Assembly (NCBI GenBank): GCA_002179805.1
Contig: NAVB01000374.1
Location: 1-39,917 of the forward strand
Length of the DNA: 39,917 bases
Reading direction: 5' to 3'
Origin: Acanthamoeba lenticulata
Lineage: Eukaryota > Discosea > Longamoebia > Acanthamoebidae
The position numbers and the translations under genes are program-made. Under the pieces are notes generated by a model that worked only from the letters and a program-made list of their open reading frames with translations, was not told the DNA's origin and did no database searches. Of the stretch, positions 1 to 10,857 are shown in pieces (positions within the stretch are counted from its first letter, which is position 1; every line of letters begins with the position of its first letter).

Positions 1-33
1 TAATTAAAAGAAAAAATTGGCCACTTTACGTAC

Positions 34-1283
34 CAGTGCTCGTGAGCCCAGAACTTGCCGGTGGCGCAGACACCGGTCTGGACCTCGTCAACGATGAAGG
101 CGACGCCGAGCTCCTTGGTGATGTTGCGGAGGCCCTGGAAGAAGCGAGGCGACGCCCAGTTGTCGCCGCCCTCGGCCTGGATGGGCTCCACGATGACGCC
201 GGCCACGGGCACGTTGTGGGTCTTGATGACGCGCCGCACCTCCTCGAGGCAGCGGTCCTCCTCGCGGCGGTTCTCGTCCGCGTAGCGGTCGAGCGGGTAG
301 CGGACCTTGGGGAAGGGCGCCTTGGGCCAGTCAAAGGCCGGGATGTCAATCTTGTGGACGGGCTTGGAGCACGTCGTGCTGAGCGAGCCGAACAGGCGGC
401 CGTGGAAGCCGCCCTGGAAGGACAGGATCGACAGGGCCGGGCTGCCCGGAGGCTCGTTGCGCATCGACGACGCGAGCTCGTCCTCGGTGAAGGGCCGCCC
501 GCCGCGCTGGCGGTGCATGTGGTGCATGAAGACGGCCTTGTAGGCGCACTCGTTGGCGCACGAGCCGCACATGGCCGTGAAGACCTGGTTCAGGCCCTTG
601 GGCGCCACCGACATCAAGGTCCCGTGCAGCGTGTCGGCCCAGTCGGCCGGCGGCATGATGCCCAGCGCCGGTCGGTTGACCAGGAACCGCGCCCACTCGG
701 GCGACGCGGCGGCCTGGAGCAGCGTCGGGTTGTTGTAGCCCACGGCCAGCGACGCGATCTGCGAGAAGACGTCGAGCAGTACGTTGCCGTCGGCGTCGAC
801 GACATAGTTGCCCAACGACTTGGTGTAGTCCGCGAAGAAGTGACCCGTGCGCACGTCCTAAGAGATACATAAATTAAAATATTGTTTTTGGGCTCGCTTT
901 AAGTAAAGAGGATTACATACCTGGAACTGATCCATGGCAGCGCGAGCGGCTTTGGAGGCGGGGCCGGGAACCTCGGTCTTCATCGAAGGTGCTGTGGGCT
1001 CGCCGGGGAAGGCAGGCATTGGCGTCGCGGGCGGGCTCGAGAGCAGACGCACTACGTAGAGGCACATTGCCAACGCTCAATTAATCGACCGAACCGCAGT
1101 TGACCCAAAGAAAACCTCTCCCAAAAGGCTTTGGGGAGGCGAAGAGGTTGGAGGGGGTGGTGTTGGGGTTGGGGTTGTGCATGAGGTACCATTGGCAGCC
1201 CCAGCGATACGCGAGGCAAGGGGAGTGCTACGTCGGCCGGCAAGTGCGGTGGCACTGGCAGTGGTTTGACTAATTCTACGCAT
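34..1283 (-). CDS. ABAT: 4-aminobutyrate aminotransferase, mitochondrial (5' part)
   Basis: PLP enzyme that converts GABA plus 2-oxoglutarate to succinic semialdehyde plus glutamate in the mitochondrial matrix. Exons on the minus strand: 1190-1283, 921-1051 and 34-857. Phases close (1, 0, then 2 at the edge). The gene continues below base 34 through a GTACGT donor, so the active-site lysine and C-terminus lie outside the window. Seen: an Arg/Ser/Thr-rich N-terminus (MRRISQTTASATALAGRR) typical of a mitochondrial presequence, MKTEVPGP, the cysteine motif CGSCANE (the matching CGSC cysteines bridge an iron-sulfur cluster in the mammalian enzyme), IVEPIQAEGGDNW, and FIVDEVQTG, which carries the PLP-ring aspartate. 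Start choice: the ATG at 1283 gives a presequence that splices in phase into the conserved body. This first intron (1052-1189) is the least certain part. Confidence 0.93.
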
Positions 1284-1598
1284 CTTGAGCGAGTACTATA
1301 AAGTTACAAAGATGTGGTGCAGTGTCGGGCGGGTTTGTTACAGAAGTTTGGTGACCCGAGAAAACAGAACTGCTGGCGCTACGCGGCTGATTGGCCTTAG
1401 TTGCTGCTCTAGAATTTCGATATTCGTGGATCACCAAATATTGTTGAAACGTTTGCCTAACGTCTTTGCCAAATGTTTCCCGAATCTTATCGAAGCGTTT
1501 CAGAACCTTCCAGGCCGCCGCGATTGGCGGGGAACTTGGTGCCGGCTGTGCTGGAAGAACATGGCGCCTTCCTGGCAGCGCAGACATAACTCTCCGCC
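1284..1598. other. Intergenic, shared 5' region of two divergent genes
   Basis: 315 bp between the divergent start codons of the GABA transaminase and the Zn2Cys6 regulator, so it must hold both promoters and 5' UTRs. A TATAAA string lies at 1297-1302, but its distance from either start gives it no clear role. Open frames run through it, including one that reads into the regulator's second exon, but the protein they encode has no domain character. Confidence 0.5.
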
Positions 1599-3218
1599 AT
1601 GGACGTACCCTCCCCAAAGGCCAAGAAGCGTGTTTGTCTTCCATGCCGGCTGGCCCACACCGCCTGTGATGGGTGCGGACTGCAGATGCTTTGCTGCCCT
1701 TCTGTCATCACACGACCACTCACTCTTGGGAGGGCGCAGGCAGGACCCTTGTCGTCGGTGCGTTGCGGCGGAGTGCCAAGACCAGTGCTTTCCAGCGCCT
1801 ATGCGCAAACGTGGGCGCATGCCCACCACAGGCTTCGTTTCCTCGCCTGATGCAGAGGGCAACCCGGCTGAAGACACACCGCAAGAGTCCGACCGCAAGC
1901 GCTTGAAACGAATGGACGCGCCTGCGTCCGGTCTGGACTCCCAGCTGCTACTGCTGCTTCTCCAGCAAGTGCGGGAACTGCGAGACGAGAACGCGGCTCT
2001 GCGACGTGAGGTGGGCACCGTGGTCGAGCAGAACGTACGCACGCTCCGAGAGGATAACCAGAGGCTGCATGACGAGGTCAGGCAGCTACGTGCTTTACTG
2101 CATGAAAGCCTCCGTAACGGAGCTCACGGCTTGCCGCGGCCACGAACTGTCGTTGCCGCCTCGACAACGGGCACTCTGGGCTCGTCCCGATCGTCTGCTT
2201 CACCCCATTCTTCCTCCTCTTCGCCATTCCTCTTCTCCAAAGTGCCACCGTCCTCTTCCTCAGCCACGTCAAGTCGCTTGAGACGCACGTGGGGCGAAAT
2301 GATCAACGACCCTATGCAGCGTCTCATCATCCAGCAGGCGCTGCCGTTCTTGGGCATGTACCTCGACGCTGTCGCCGCCCAGCCCTGCATCGTCAGCGAC
2401 TTCACGTGCTCTTCCCCTTCCTCTTTCCTGGGCTGCTCGTCTTCTAGAAGTGCCGCTGACTTGTTCGATGTTTAACCGGCCTCAGGCACGACATCTACGC
2501 CGTCTTCCATCTCAACACGCCGGCCAGTCCACAAGCCCTGTGCTTGAGCCCGCCCACCTTCACCTACGCCTCACCGGCGTACTACTCCATTACGGGCTAC
2601 GGCCAGACGGAGCTGGTCGGACAGCCGATCATCAAGGTCTCGCGGACGGACCAGGAGAACCTCTTCAGCATCCTCATCCACATGTTCTCCAAGCCCACCA
2701 CGCTCGTGGGCGACCAGTTCGCCACCATCCAGACGTGGCGACGCAAGAACGGCACGTCCTTGCTTGTTCGGCTACAGCACCAGGTCTTCTACAACAAACA
2801 GGGCCACGTACGTTCATCTTCATCATCATCATCATCAAGTTGTGGTTGTGGTTGTAGTTGTTCAACTCAAGGAGCGCCTTTTGTGTTGGAATCGATGCAG
2901 CCGCAATGGCTGGTGCTGGCCACCGAGGCCGTGCTCGAGGAACAACGCGCCGAGCCGGAGCGCGACATCCTCCACACGCCTTCTGAGTTTGAGCGCTTCC
3001 AGCTGCGCTTCCCGGCCTTTTTCAACTCGCTCACCACCATGAAGACGACCACCACGACCACCACGACAACCACCAAGTTGGCCTCTTCTTCGTCCTCTTC
3101 ATCAACAACGGCATCGTCATCCATCCTCCGGGACCTGCACTGGCTCACTCCCTCTGCCGAGGGCAAGGAGGATGACCTGGGCTGGCTCCTCGACTACCCG
3201 TGCTCGCCCTTCCTGTAA
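1599..3218 (+). CDS. Zn2Cys6 zinc-cluster transcription factor with coiled coil and PAS domain
   Basis: Exons 1599-1672, 1740-2405, 2486-2807 and 2901-3218 give 459 aa with all phases closing. Residues about 13-45 form a binuclear zinc cluster with spacing C-x2-C-x6-C-x5-C-x2-C-x8-C (KRVCLPCRLAHTACDG, then QDPCRRCVAAECQDQC). It is split by the first intron and followed by a basic segment. Residues about 110-165 are a leucine/glutamate coiled coil (VRELRDENAALRREV), the usual dimerisation element after such clusters. The second half contains a PAS-like domain (ASPAYYSITGYGQTELVGQP, then DQFATIQTWRRKNGTSLLV). Cluster plus PAS is the layout of fungal ERT1/GSM1-type carbon-source regulators, so a nuclear sequence-specific role is inferred; ligand and targets are unknown. 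Ser-rich and Thr-rich low-complexity runs separate the domains. An AATAAA overlaps the stop codon. Confidence 0.85.
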
Positions 3219-3223
3219 ATAAA
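3218..3223 (+). terminator. Candidate polyadenylation signal AATAAA
   Basis: The hexamer overlaps the last base of the TAA stop of the zinc-cluster gene. The next gene converges from 3318, leaving only 99 bp for two 3' UTRs. Confidence 0.45.
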
Positions 3224-3317
3224 AACAGTCATCACGCCACCTCCTTGTTGTAACTGTCGTTGTTTGACCTGCCAGGAGAACACTAGATCGCCATGAAGAA
3301 GAACGAGAGAAGAAGGC

Positions 3318-5535
3318 TTAGTCGGCCTCCTCGGCGGCAGTGTCGGAACCACCCCGGGCAGACTTGGAGGCCTTGAGGATCTCGTCGACGAGGAGCAGCT
3401 GCGTGGCCACGACCGAGGCCGACTGCAGCATCTGCCGCTTGACGCGATAGTTGTCCCACACGCCCTCAGCTTCCGGGTCCATCGGCTCGCCGGTCTCGAG
3501 GTCGAGGCCGACGACGTGGCCCTCCCGGTGCGCCTCCTGCAGCGCGATCAGCGTGTCCTGCGCGTCAAAGCCCGAGTTCTCGGCCAGCGTCTTCGGGATC
3601 ACCAGCAGCGCGTCGGCAAAGGCCTGCACTCCCACCTTCGCTCGCCCCTTGACCTGTGCATGCACCACATACGATGGTTAGAGATCATTACGAACTGAGC
3701 TTGAACAACGTGAAGGAAAAAAAAAAGGTACCTCATCCTTGTACTTGAGGAGAGCGGCATGAGCGGCAATCTCAAAGGCGCCACCGCCGGGCACCAGATG
3801 ACCGTCCTCGATGGTGTTCTTGACGGCACGCACGCCATCGCGCACGGCATCCTTGATCTGGTTGATCGTGTGCAGGTTCGGGCCTGATTCGCATGATGAT
3901 AACGGTGAGCTTCTGAGGCTTTTCGACAAACGTGGTCCAAGAAGGGAGCGTACCCTTGATGAGGATAGTGCACGAGAAGGGGTTCTCGACCTTCTCTACA
4001 AAGGTGTAAGTCTCCTCGCCAAGAGTGTGCTCGTAGACGAGGCCAGCCTTGCCCAGCACATCGGGAGTCAAATCCTCCACGGAGTTGACCTGGATGCCTC
4101 CACAGGCGAGCGTCAGACGCTCCATGTTCCTCCTCTTGGCACGACGCAGGCCCGTGATTCCTGCAACAAAGTAAGTCGGAACGGTGAGAAACGCCCTGTG
4201 CGAGGGCGGCGGGCAGACACTTGAAAGTAGAGCAGACTGTACCCTCCTTGGCCAGCATGTCCAGAGCGAGCGGATCAATACCGCCCTGGTTGATCACCAC
4301 AAAGCCCTGACCCTCGGTACACACCTGATAGCCGTGTGCGTAAGCCGACGCCGTGAAGAGGTCAAGCAGAAAGGACGCAGCGCCGCACCTGTCGCTTGAG
4401 GGCAATGATCTTGCGCACGCGCTCGTCGGTCATTTCGTGCTCGGCGTTCACCATCTTCTGCCTCTGCTCGGCGCTCGAGTAGGAAATCTCGGCCTTCATC
4501 TCACTATTGCCAGTAGAAGAAGATGCAGCAAGATTTATATATCGAGGCTAAGGAGGTCTAGAAGAACTGAGGCTCTTAGAGCAGGAGAGACGTACGGCTT
4601 ATCGAATTCGAGCGAAACGTTGCAGATGAGAAGGAACACATTCTCGGAGCGCTTCTTCATGTCGGGGTGGCGAGCACCGTGATCAAGGACAAGACCCTTG
4701 ATAAGCTTCGTGTCGGCGGCGGACTTGTGCTTCATGGTCATGATTTCAACCATGTACAAATCGATGGGGAATCCGGGCCGGCGAATCGTGAGAACGGCAT
4801 CAACGCACATGTCGGCAACCTGCACCACAAATGCGTGACGGAATCGAATAATTTTAGAGCACATTGCGAAGAATCTACGGCGCGATTAGCCGTACCTGAT
4901 CAGCAATGGGGCCCTGCAGCTTCGTGCGCAAGGAGGTGCGCGCAACGCTGCGGAGGAGCTCGGCATCGAGGACATCCTTCTTCACCTTAAACTTCTCGAG
5001 GGCGCGCAGAACCTCGTCCTTGGCGATGTCAAAGCCATCAGAGACAACACGCGGATGAAGGCCGTCGGCGAGGAAGCGCGAGGCCTGCTTGAGCAGCTCA
5101 CCGATGAGCAGCACATTGGAGGTGGTGCCATCACCAGTGATGTCATCCTGAGCAGTCGCCGTGCGGGCGATGAGAGCCGCAGTGGGATGTTGAATTTGCT
5201 GCACGTAATGAAACCTGGAAGTCAATCAAGGAAAAAAATGTGATGATGCACGGCGTGATTGACAAAGCCGCACCATCTCATGGAGCAAAACATTGCCGTC
5301 CTTGGTGAGCTTGATGTCTCCACCACCAGAAACCAACCTGAGGTGCCACTGCGGAGTGAGGATGCCGCCCATACAGAATTCCTTTTTAGGGGGCGCACAT
5401 CTTCAGGGTGCCCTTGGGCCCGAGGTTGGATTTGAGCACATTCTGGAGACCCTGCGAGGCGCTGATGTTAACGGCGAGCGCCTGATCTCGTGCCGCAAAT
5501 TCTGCCTTCGGATTGACGCGCTGCAGCGTGGCCAT
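3318..5535 (-). CDS. CCT6: T-complex protein 1 subunit zeta (CCT6)
   Basis: One of the eight subunits of the cytosolic chaperonin TRiC/CCT, which folds actin, tubulin and other proteins with ATP. Nine exons (5399-5535, 5274-5337, 4896-5198, 4596-4819, 4389-4503, 4243-4324, 3954-4160, 3732-3883, 3318-3653) join in phase to 539 aa, close to the usual length of about 530. Seen: [10 protein letters not shown] at the N-terminal nucleotide site, the [21 protein letters not shown] motif, [47 protein letters not shown], and the zeta-type C-terminal stretch [20 protein letters not shown] with [10 protein letters not shown]. The start ATG is fixed by the conserved N-terminal NPKAE. Introns are 61-92 bp. 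The ETF-alpha gene lies upstream on the same strand, 147 bp away. Confidence 0.97.
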
Positions 5536-5682
5536 GATGTGCAATCGAATCAAATCTTTCTCTTGTCGCCACAGCGGACTTACCCCAAACCAACCAAAAT
5601 CCTGGCTTTTTCCCGTCTCGATAAAAAATAACCAGCCAGAAGCGTGCTAAAGAAGAAGACATGTTGGGTGCATTAACGCTGC

Positions 5683-7015
5683 TTACTGCTTGGCCTTGTC
5701 CAGCTCCTTCATCATCTCTGGCACGGCCTGGAAGAGGTCCTGCACGAGACCATAGTCGGAAACCTGGAAGATGGGCGCGTCGGCGGCGTTGTTGATGGCC
5801 ACAATAAGCTTGCTGTCCTTCATGCCGGCCAAGTGCTGGATCTGGCCTGTGGTTCCAGTGGCGTCATCAAACGTGCTCCGGCATGAAAAGCAAAAACGAA
5901 CAAGAAGCCAAACGGTACCTGAAATGCCGATGGCGAGGTAGAGCTGCGGCGCGACGACCTTGCCCGTCTGGCCGACCTGCCACTCGTTGGGTGCGTAGCC
6001 CGCGTCGACGGCCGCCCGCGAGGCGCCAACTAAACCAAGGCCAAAGAAAGTACGCACAGACAAATAGTCAATACACTGACCGAGGCAGCACCAAGCACGG
6101 TTGGCGAAGAAGTGCGCACCGGCGGCACCGAGCTTATCGGCGAGCTGCTCCACGATCTTGAAGTTTTCCTTGGACTTGAGGGCGCGGCCGCCGGACACGA
6201 CGATGCTCGCGCTGGTGAGGTCCGGCCGCTCAGACTTTTGCTGCACATCCTCGACCCACTGAGAGAGGGTGCTCTCGGCGCCACCGTCGACAGAGATTTC
6301 CTTGACCTCGGCCGGGGCCGAGCCCTCCTTGGCCTTCTCAAAGGCCGTCGGGCGGACAGTGAGCACCTTCAACTTCTCGGCTGACTGCACCGTCGCGATA
6401 GCGTTACCGGCGTAGACAGGGCGCCTGCACGTTTGATGCGATCAACATTGTTCATGTAGTAAGACAAGGACGAGACGAAACGCACTTGAAGGTGTCGGGG
6501 CTCTCGACAGAGATGACGTCCGTGACGGCTGAGATGTCGAGAATGCCGGCGATGCGGGGCACGAGGTTCTTGCCCCAGGCTGAAGCCGGGGCGACGATGT
6601 GCGTGAAGCCGCCGTCGCGCTTCTGGTAGTCGGCCACGAGAGGGGCCAAGTCCTCCGCAAGACCGTGCTCGTAGGTCGGCTTGTCGGCCACGAGTACCTT
6701 CTTCACACCCGAGATCTTGGCCACCTGCTCGGCTACAGTCTTGCAGTCCTTGCCAGCCACTTGTGGGAAGAGCGCATGCAAAATACCAACATGAGCATGA
6801 ATTGCTCCCCGATGTTCGATTTTGGACAATTTACAAGGCAAAGACAAGGTGTCCATACCCAGAACCTCGACGTCCCCGCCAAGCTTGGTGGCAGCGGTGA
6901 TGGCAGGCAGGGTGCTGTCTACGAGGGCTGCATTGGTGTGCTCGGCCAATACCAGAGCCTTGCGGAGCGCCGCAGACGAAGAGAAGCAACGACGTGCTTG
7001 CCTGGTAATATGCAT
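5683..7015 (-). CDS. ETFA: Electron transfer flavoprotein alpha subunit, mitochondrial
   Basis: The alpha chain of the matrix heterodimer that takes electrons from acyl-CoA and other dehydrogenases and passes them to ETF-ubiquinone oxidoreductase. Five exons (6859-7015, 6486-6759, 6120-6424, 5919-6029, 5683-5846) give 336 aa, the normal size. The N-terminus MHITRQARRCFSSSAALRK is basic and hydroxylated, fitting a mitochondrial presequence, and runs directly into the mature start (ALVLAEH). Domain I ends near RPVYAGNAIATVQS. The C-terminal FAD-binding domain shows VGASRAAVDAGYAPNEWQVG, QTGKVVAPQLYLAIGISG, QIQHLAGMKDSK and APIFQVSDYGLVQDLF. All four introns close in phase; the intron at 6030-6119 removes a stretch of readable codons (GAHFFAN) that is absent from the family. 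The beta subunit is not in this window. Confidence 0.97.
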
Positions 7016-7523
7016 GCCTCTAGATATGCTTTTGATTCTGGCGTTGCGGTTGATTCGCCGTGCGCTTGTAATCCGTCGTTTAACGCCAAATTTTCTTTAT
7101 TTTCTCTTTTCGGAAAATTTCCTGCGGCTCTCAAAAATCGGGCCAGCAGGCCTTGGTCTGTGTCTGTTTGGCAGGCAGGGTTTTCGACATCGCCAGTTAA
7201 GTCTGCCCTTGCACTCATTTGCGGCGCTTGTTGTGAATGCCTTAACAGAGCACCGCAAGTGTGGCAACGCAGGAGAAGAGCAACAACAAGCCTTCATAGG
7301 TGGTAAAGCAAGAGAACCCAACCGTTCTTTTTTTTAATTTTCTTTTACATTCTCCTTTTCTGCAGCGACACTCCTTTCATCAGCTGCGTCTAGTGCTCAA
7401 CTTCTGCTTGGCGAAGTGTTGACCCACGAACTACGACCCGTGCTACAAGGAACATTGCTCAAGCTTATGAAGAGAAAAAAACGATAGCTCTCTATCGTGT
7501 TATCTTTGCGGGCCTGGTATTCC
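7016..7523. other. Intergenic, no gene seen
   Basis: 508 bp between the start of ETF-alpha and the 3' end of the small secreted ORF. It contains AT-rich tracts (around 7085-7125 and 7325-7350) but no frame with protein-like composition on either strand. It should hold the ETF-alpha promoter. Confidence 0.5.
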
Positions 7524-7718
7524 TTAGAAGAGGGAGGAGAACAACGAAAGGTAGGGGGACAAGGTGGAAGCGGCAGACGTGTCATACTGGTCGAAGTCCG
7601 GCGTCGGAACGGCTACGCTCGAGTTGCCCACCACGGCTTCATTGTTGGTGACAGTTTGGGCCAGAGCCACCGAGAGACCAAGAAGGAAGAAGACGGCGGC
7701 GACAGGGAGGTTGAACAT
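7524..7718 (-). CDS. Small secreted peptide candidate (64 aa)
   Basis: An ATG in good context (cacc before it) opens a 64-residue frame. It starts with a typical signal peptide (MFNLPVAAVFFLLGLSVALA, cleavage expected near A-Q), followed by about 44 polar residues with no cysteines and one Asn-Ser-Ser glycosylation site. No family is recognised. The signal peptide is the only coding evidence; the mature part is low-information and could be extended by splicing. It could be a secreted peptide or a chance ORF. Confidence 0.4.
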   Translation of the reverse strand: MFNLPVAAVFFLLGLSVALAQTVTNNEAVVGNSSVAVPTPDFDQYDTSAASTLSPYLSLFSSLF

Positions 7719-8207
7719 GGTGAGTTGAAGGCTGTCGGTGGTGATGGTAATGATTGAGTGGTTGTGGCTGTGTTGGTATGTATGTGTGCTGCGTTGTGGA
7801 CCTTTTAACCTGCGATGACGAAAGGCGCAGAGGACCCGACAGGAGCTTATTACGGGAAAACCGAGTGAAAATTGAGTTGGCCAATCCCTCTTCGCCTATG
7901 TGGTTTTGCCGAAGAGAACACAACTATCGAGCATGAACTCTTCCACGAGGGCGAGTAGAAGGCCTCGGGAGAAGGGTGCTTTTGTACAGGGCAGCTTTAT
8001 TGATTTTTACCTGGGACCAAGGAGACGGCAGAAGAAGCTTCTACGCAGCAGCTCATGGCTCCGTATCTCTTGGCGAATCTCTAGAGATATCAACGCGTGA
8101 TGGTTCGCACTGGGAGGACAGCTCATCCAACCTTTCGTTTTGTTGACGGAAACGTTAGAAGGAAGAGTTCGCAAGGCCAATCAACTTCAAAGAGTGTGAA
8201 GGTAAGG
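7719..8207. other. Intergenic, no gene seen
   Basis: 489 bp between the small secreted ORF and the RasGEF stop codon. It probably holds the RasGEF 3' UTR and the promoter of the small ORF. Nothing else could be supported. Confidence 0.5.
7996..8001 (-). terminator. Candidate polyadenylation signal (AATAAA on minus strand)
   Basis: TTTATT on the plus strand, about 207 bp past the RasGEF stop codon and in the right orientation for that gene. Confidence 0.3.
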
Positions 8208-10568
8208 CTACCTCGCTTCAGTTTCACCGTCGAGGTCCTTAAGGTACTTGGTGATAGTCTTGGACCGGCACGGCTCGAGCTTGTAGTTGACACTCTGAAA
8301 CCTTTGGACCTCCATGATCACTCGCCCTGTAGAGCACCCGACAAGCTTAGCATGGGATGATCAGTTCGGGAGACGTGTGGTGTACCGATCATCATTAGCT
8401 TTTCAAAGTTAATTAAACCGTTCTCCGTGATTGTGTGGTTTCCCTCCTCTATGAACACAAGGTCTCGCATATAGACACCTACCCCCCCCCAAAGCGTGAG
8501 TGCAACGGAACCCGGCGTAGAAGGGACTTGGGGAGAGATCTACCGATATAAGGCAAGCTGCCTCCGAAGGCCTCAGCTGGTGGGCTTGCGAGCGCGTTTC
8601 GGTACTGCTTGTAGTTCTGTTTGCTTTCCATCAACTCGACGAGGCTTGTGAACAGATCGCGGAACCTATCCGGTAGGGCCTGCACTCCAACAAAATGAGA
8701 CCATTGGGTCCCTTGATCCAACTTGTGTTGTTGCTGAACTACGCACCTCCCATGTTCGCTTGAGGCGTGCCACAGGGTGCATGTTCAATCCGCCCAGAAT
8801 CTCCATCAATGTGTTAAAGTTGCGCAACTCACGGCAGCGCTCAGCGAGAATCAAAAACCGCTTGAGCAACGATACACGCTGCTGGACTTCTCGTGCGGAC
8901 ACGATGGTCGTGGCCACCCAAGCACCCACCTGCGCGACAATGACACATCGTGTCACTGAAGCATTTCAAAAACGACATGTGTAGATGAGAGAGGGTTCGA
9001 ACCCTGTTCGACCGTTCGATCATCACTCGGATGTTACGTGCGGCCTTGGTGTCCTTGAGGTTGTTCCAACCGAGGAACTCGCGCTCTTTAATCTTCTTAA
9101 AGAGCTCGAACTCGATCAATGTCATCTCATCTGCTACTTCTATTGGTGCCAGGTCTTCAAAGGCCTTCACCCTGGTGTGTGTGCGTGTGTGGGTAAGAGT
9201 GAGGCGGTTGGCTCTCAACTCTCAACCACGTGAAGAAAGTGGATCACAGACAAACCTCTTCTCCTTGTAGGAAACGGTGCGGATGAGATCGATCGAGGTA
9301 GAACGCTGCCGCGCTGAACTCGAGTTAGAGCGTCGACTAGGCACAACCCCGAAACCCAAACTGAGGTCTTCCTTGGTCTGCCGCCGCGAATTGTGATGCT
9401 CGGCCTTGGTCTGTGCAGCCATTCACGTTCAGTTCAGTTACTAAACAACAGCTTTACTGAGTTGAGTGGTAGGGGGGTGGAGCTTACCCTGATCATGAGC
9501 AGCTTGACCTGGTTGGCTTCACTAGCATAACCGTCCTTGGCTAAGCGCTTGAGGTAGGATAAGAGGTAGTCGAATAGCCTCGCGCCTTTGTCGTTATTCT
9601 CAAGAAAGTCCCTGTTTGCCAGTGAGTTTTGGGTCAAGTTGAATCAATCAACACCGTCCCCCCCTCCACTCGTGGGTGAGTGTCGCACCTCTTTAAATAC
9701 TTGACGATCCACAACTCAAGCAGAGAAAGCCACTTCCGCAGTTCGGTGTCGCACTCGGTCGGAAGACGTTTGTCGCCTTCCTCGCCATAAGATGCCCGCC
9801 GCAAGGGGTATTGCAGAAGGAGAATGTTGAAGAAGGTAAGGGGCGACACAAATTGTCTGTAGGCGATTACTAACACCTCGAGCGCGAAACGATCTGCCAA
9901 AGATTCATCCCAATCAGTCACTGACGATTCGCATTGGGGCCAAAACGCGCGCTCTGAAGCGGGGAGTTACCGTTGCTCTTCTTCAGCAAGTATTCCACAA
10001 GCTTGCCTAACGAACCTGCCTTGCAGTATTCGTTTCCGTTAGTGTCCTTGGTCAGCTCTAAGCCTTCACCCCAGGGAGACATCTCCTCCTCCTCATCGGG
10101 CTCTGGCTCCCCTGTCTCGTTGCTGCCTTGCTCGCCGTTCTTGTCTGTGTCCATCCCGAAGAGCAGCGACGAGAGGCGCTTCTTCTTGCCTGGGGCAGAG
10201 CCCACCATGATCCCGCCAAGCCCCAGCAGGCCCGGCGAGGGTTTTGACTTGGCACGCCCGCCAAACAGCTGTTGTGAGCGAGGCCTTTCGCGGGTCTTTT
10301 CAACCTCCTCGCGCGGTTCCACCCTTTCGCGAATGTCTGGCGATGACGTTGTTGAACCTCCTCCGGATAGTGGCGCGAACGCCATCGTGTGGCAGCGCCG
10401 TCGATTTTCTACGTCGATTGGCGGTCGAGTATCAACAGAAAAGGACCGCTCACGAGTCTGTGGCCGGTGCATGGCGACTGAGGGGTGTAGATGGCCAATG
10501 GCTCCAAGATGCGAATCATCCCTCGTGCCTGTCTTGGTATCGGCCCAATTTGCCCTCTTGTCCTCCAT
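8208..10568 (-). CDS. Ras guanine nucleotide exchange factor (RasGEF, REM + CDC25 domains)
   Basis: Exchange factor that loads Ras-type GTPases with GTP. Nine exons: 9971-10568, 9689-9920, 9488-9611, 9256-9410, 9003-9171, 8747-8929, 8544-8679, 8386-8478, 8208-8326. They give 602 aa, and every phase closes. The N-terminal third is Ser/Arg/Glu-rich and disordered. The RasGEF_N (REM) module begins at AGSLGKLVEYLLKKSN and continues DRFALEVLVIAYRQF and LELWIVKYLKR. The CDC25 catalytic domain shows FEDLAPIEVADEMTLIEFEL, REFLGWNNLKDTKAARNI, GAWVATTIVSAREVQQRV, NFNTLMEILGGLNMHPVARL, SLPYIGVYMRDLVFIEEGN and MMIGRVIMEVQRFQ. Start: 10568 is the first in-frame ATG. An open frame extends 34 codons further to a GTG at 10670 and is then cut by TAG next to a possible acceptor, so an upstream exon may exist. 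The intron at 9921-9970 is only 50 bp. Confidence 0.9.
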
Positions 10569-10857
10569 CTGTCGCTCCAACCTTCGTGGTTTCTTTTTGC
10601 GGTGCAACTGACCCCTCTTTGCGTCCCTTATCAGTGACTCCTCCTCTTCCTTGATCTCTCTGTTTGGCACGTCCTAGCGCGCGAGATAAGGCGGCTGACG
10701 TCAACCTCGGTTCCTTTTCTAACCGTTCTTTTGGTATCTGTTTGTTTCCTTATGGCGGCTCCGCCTGCCTGTTCTAGGCGCCATTGTTAAAATTCCGTAT
10801 TTTTGAGTTAATGTTTGAATAAACGAAGGAAAAGAACAGAAGATCGAAGCCAACACA

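Noticed and set aside
36..872. 278-codon open frame antisense to GABA transaminase
   Set aside because: A mirror of GC-rich third positions on the opposite strand. It is Arg/Val/Leu-rich with no domain, while the minus-strand reading is a clear enzyme.
1285..2475. 396-codon frame covering the zinc-cluster gene from 1285
   Set aside because: Its first 150 codons have no protein character, and it would delete the first two cysteines of the cluster. The spliced reading from 1599 restores the full motif.
2814..2870. Ser/Cys/Gly-rich stretch in the zinc-cluster gene
   Set aside because: It is a CATCAT and TTGTGG simple-sequence tract inside intron 2808-2900; the phase closes only when it is removed.
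10719..10785. ATG at 10785 with a good context upstream of the RasGEF
   Set aside because: Its 21-codon frame ends in TAG, and neither donor nor acceptor choices join it in phase to the RasGEF exon.
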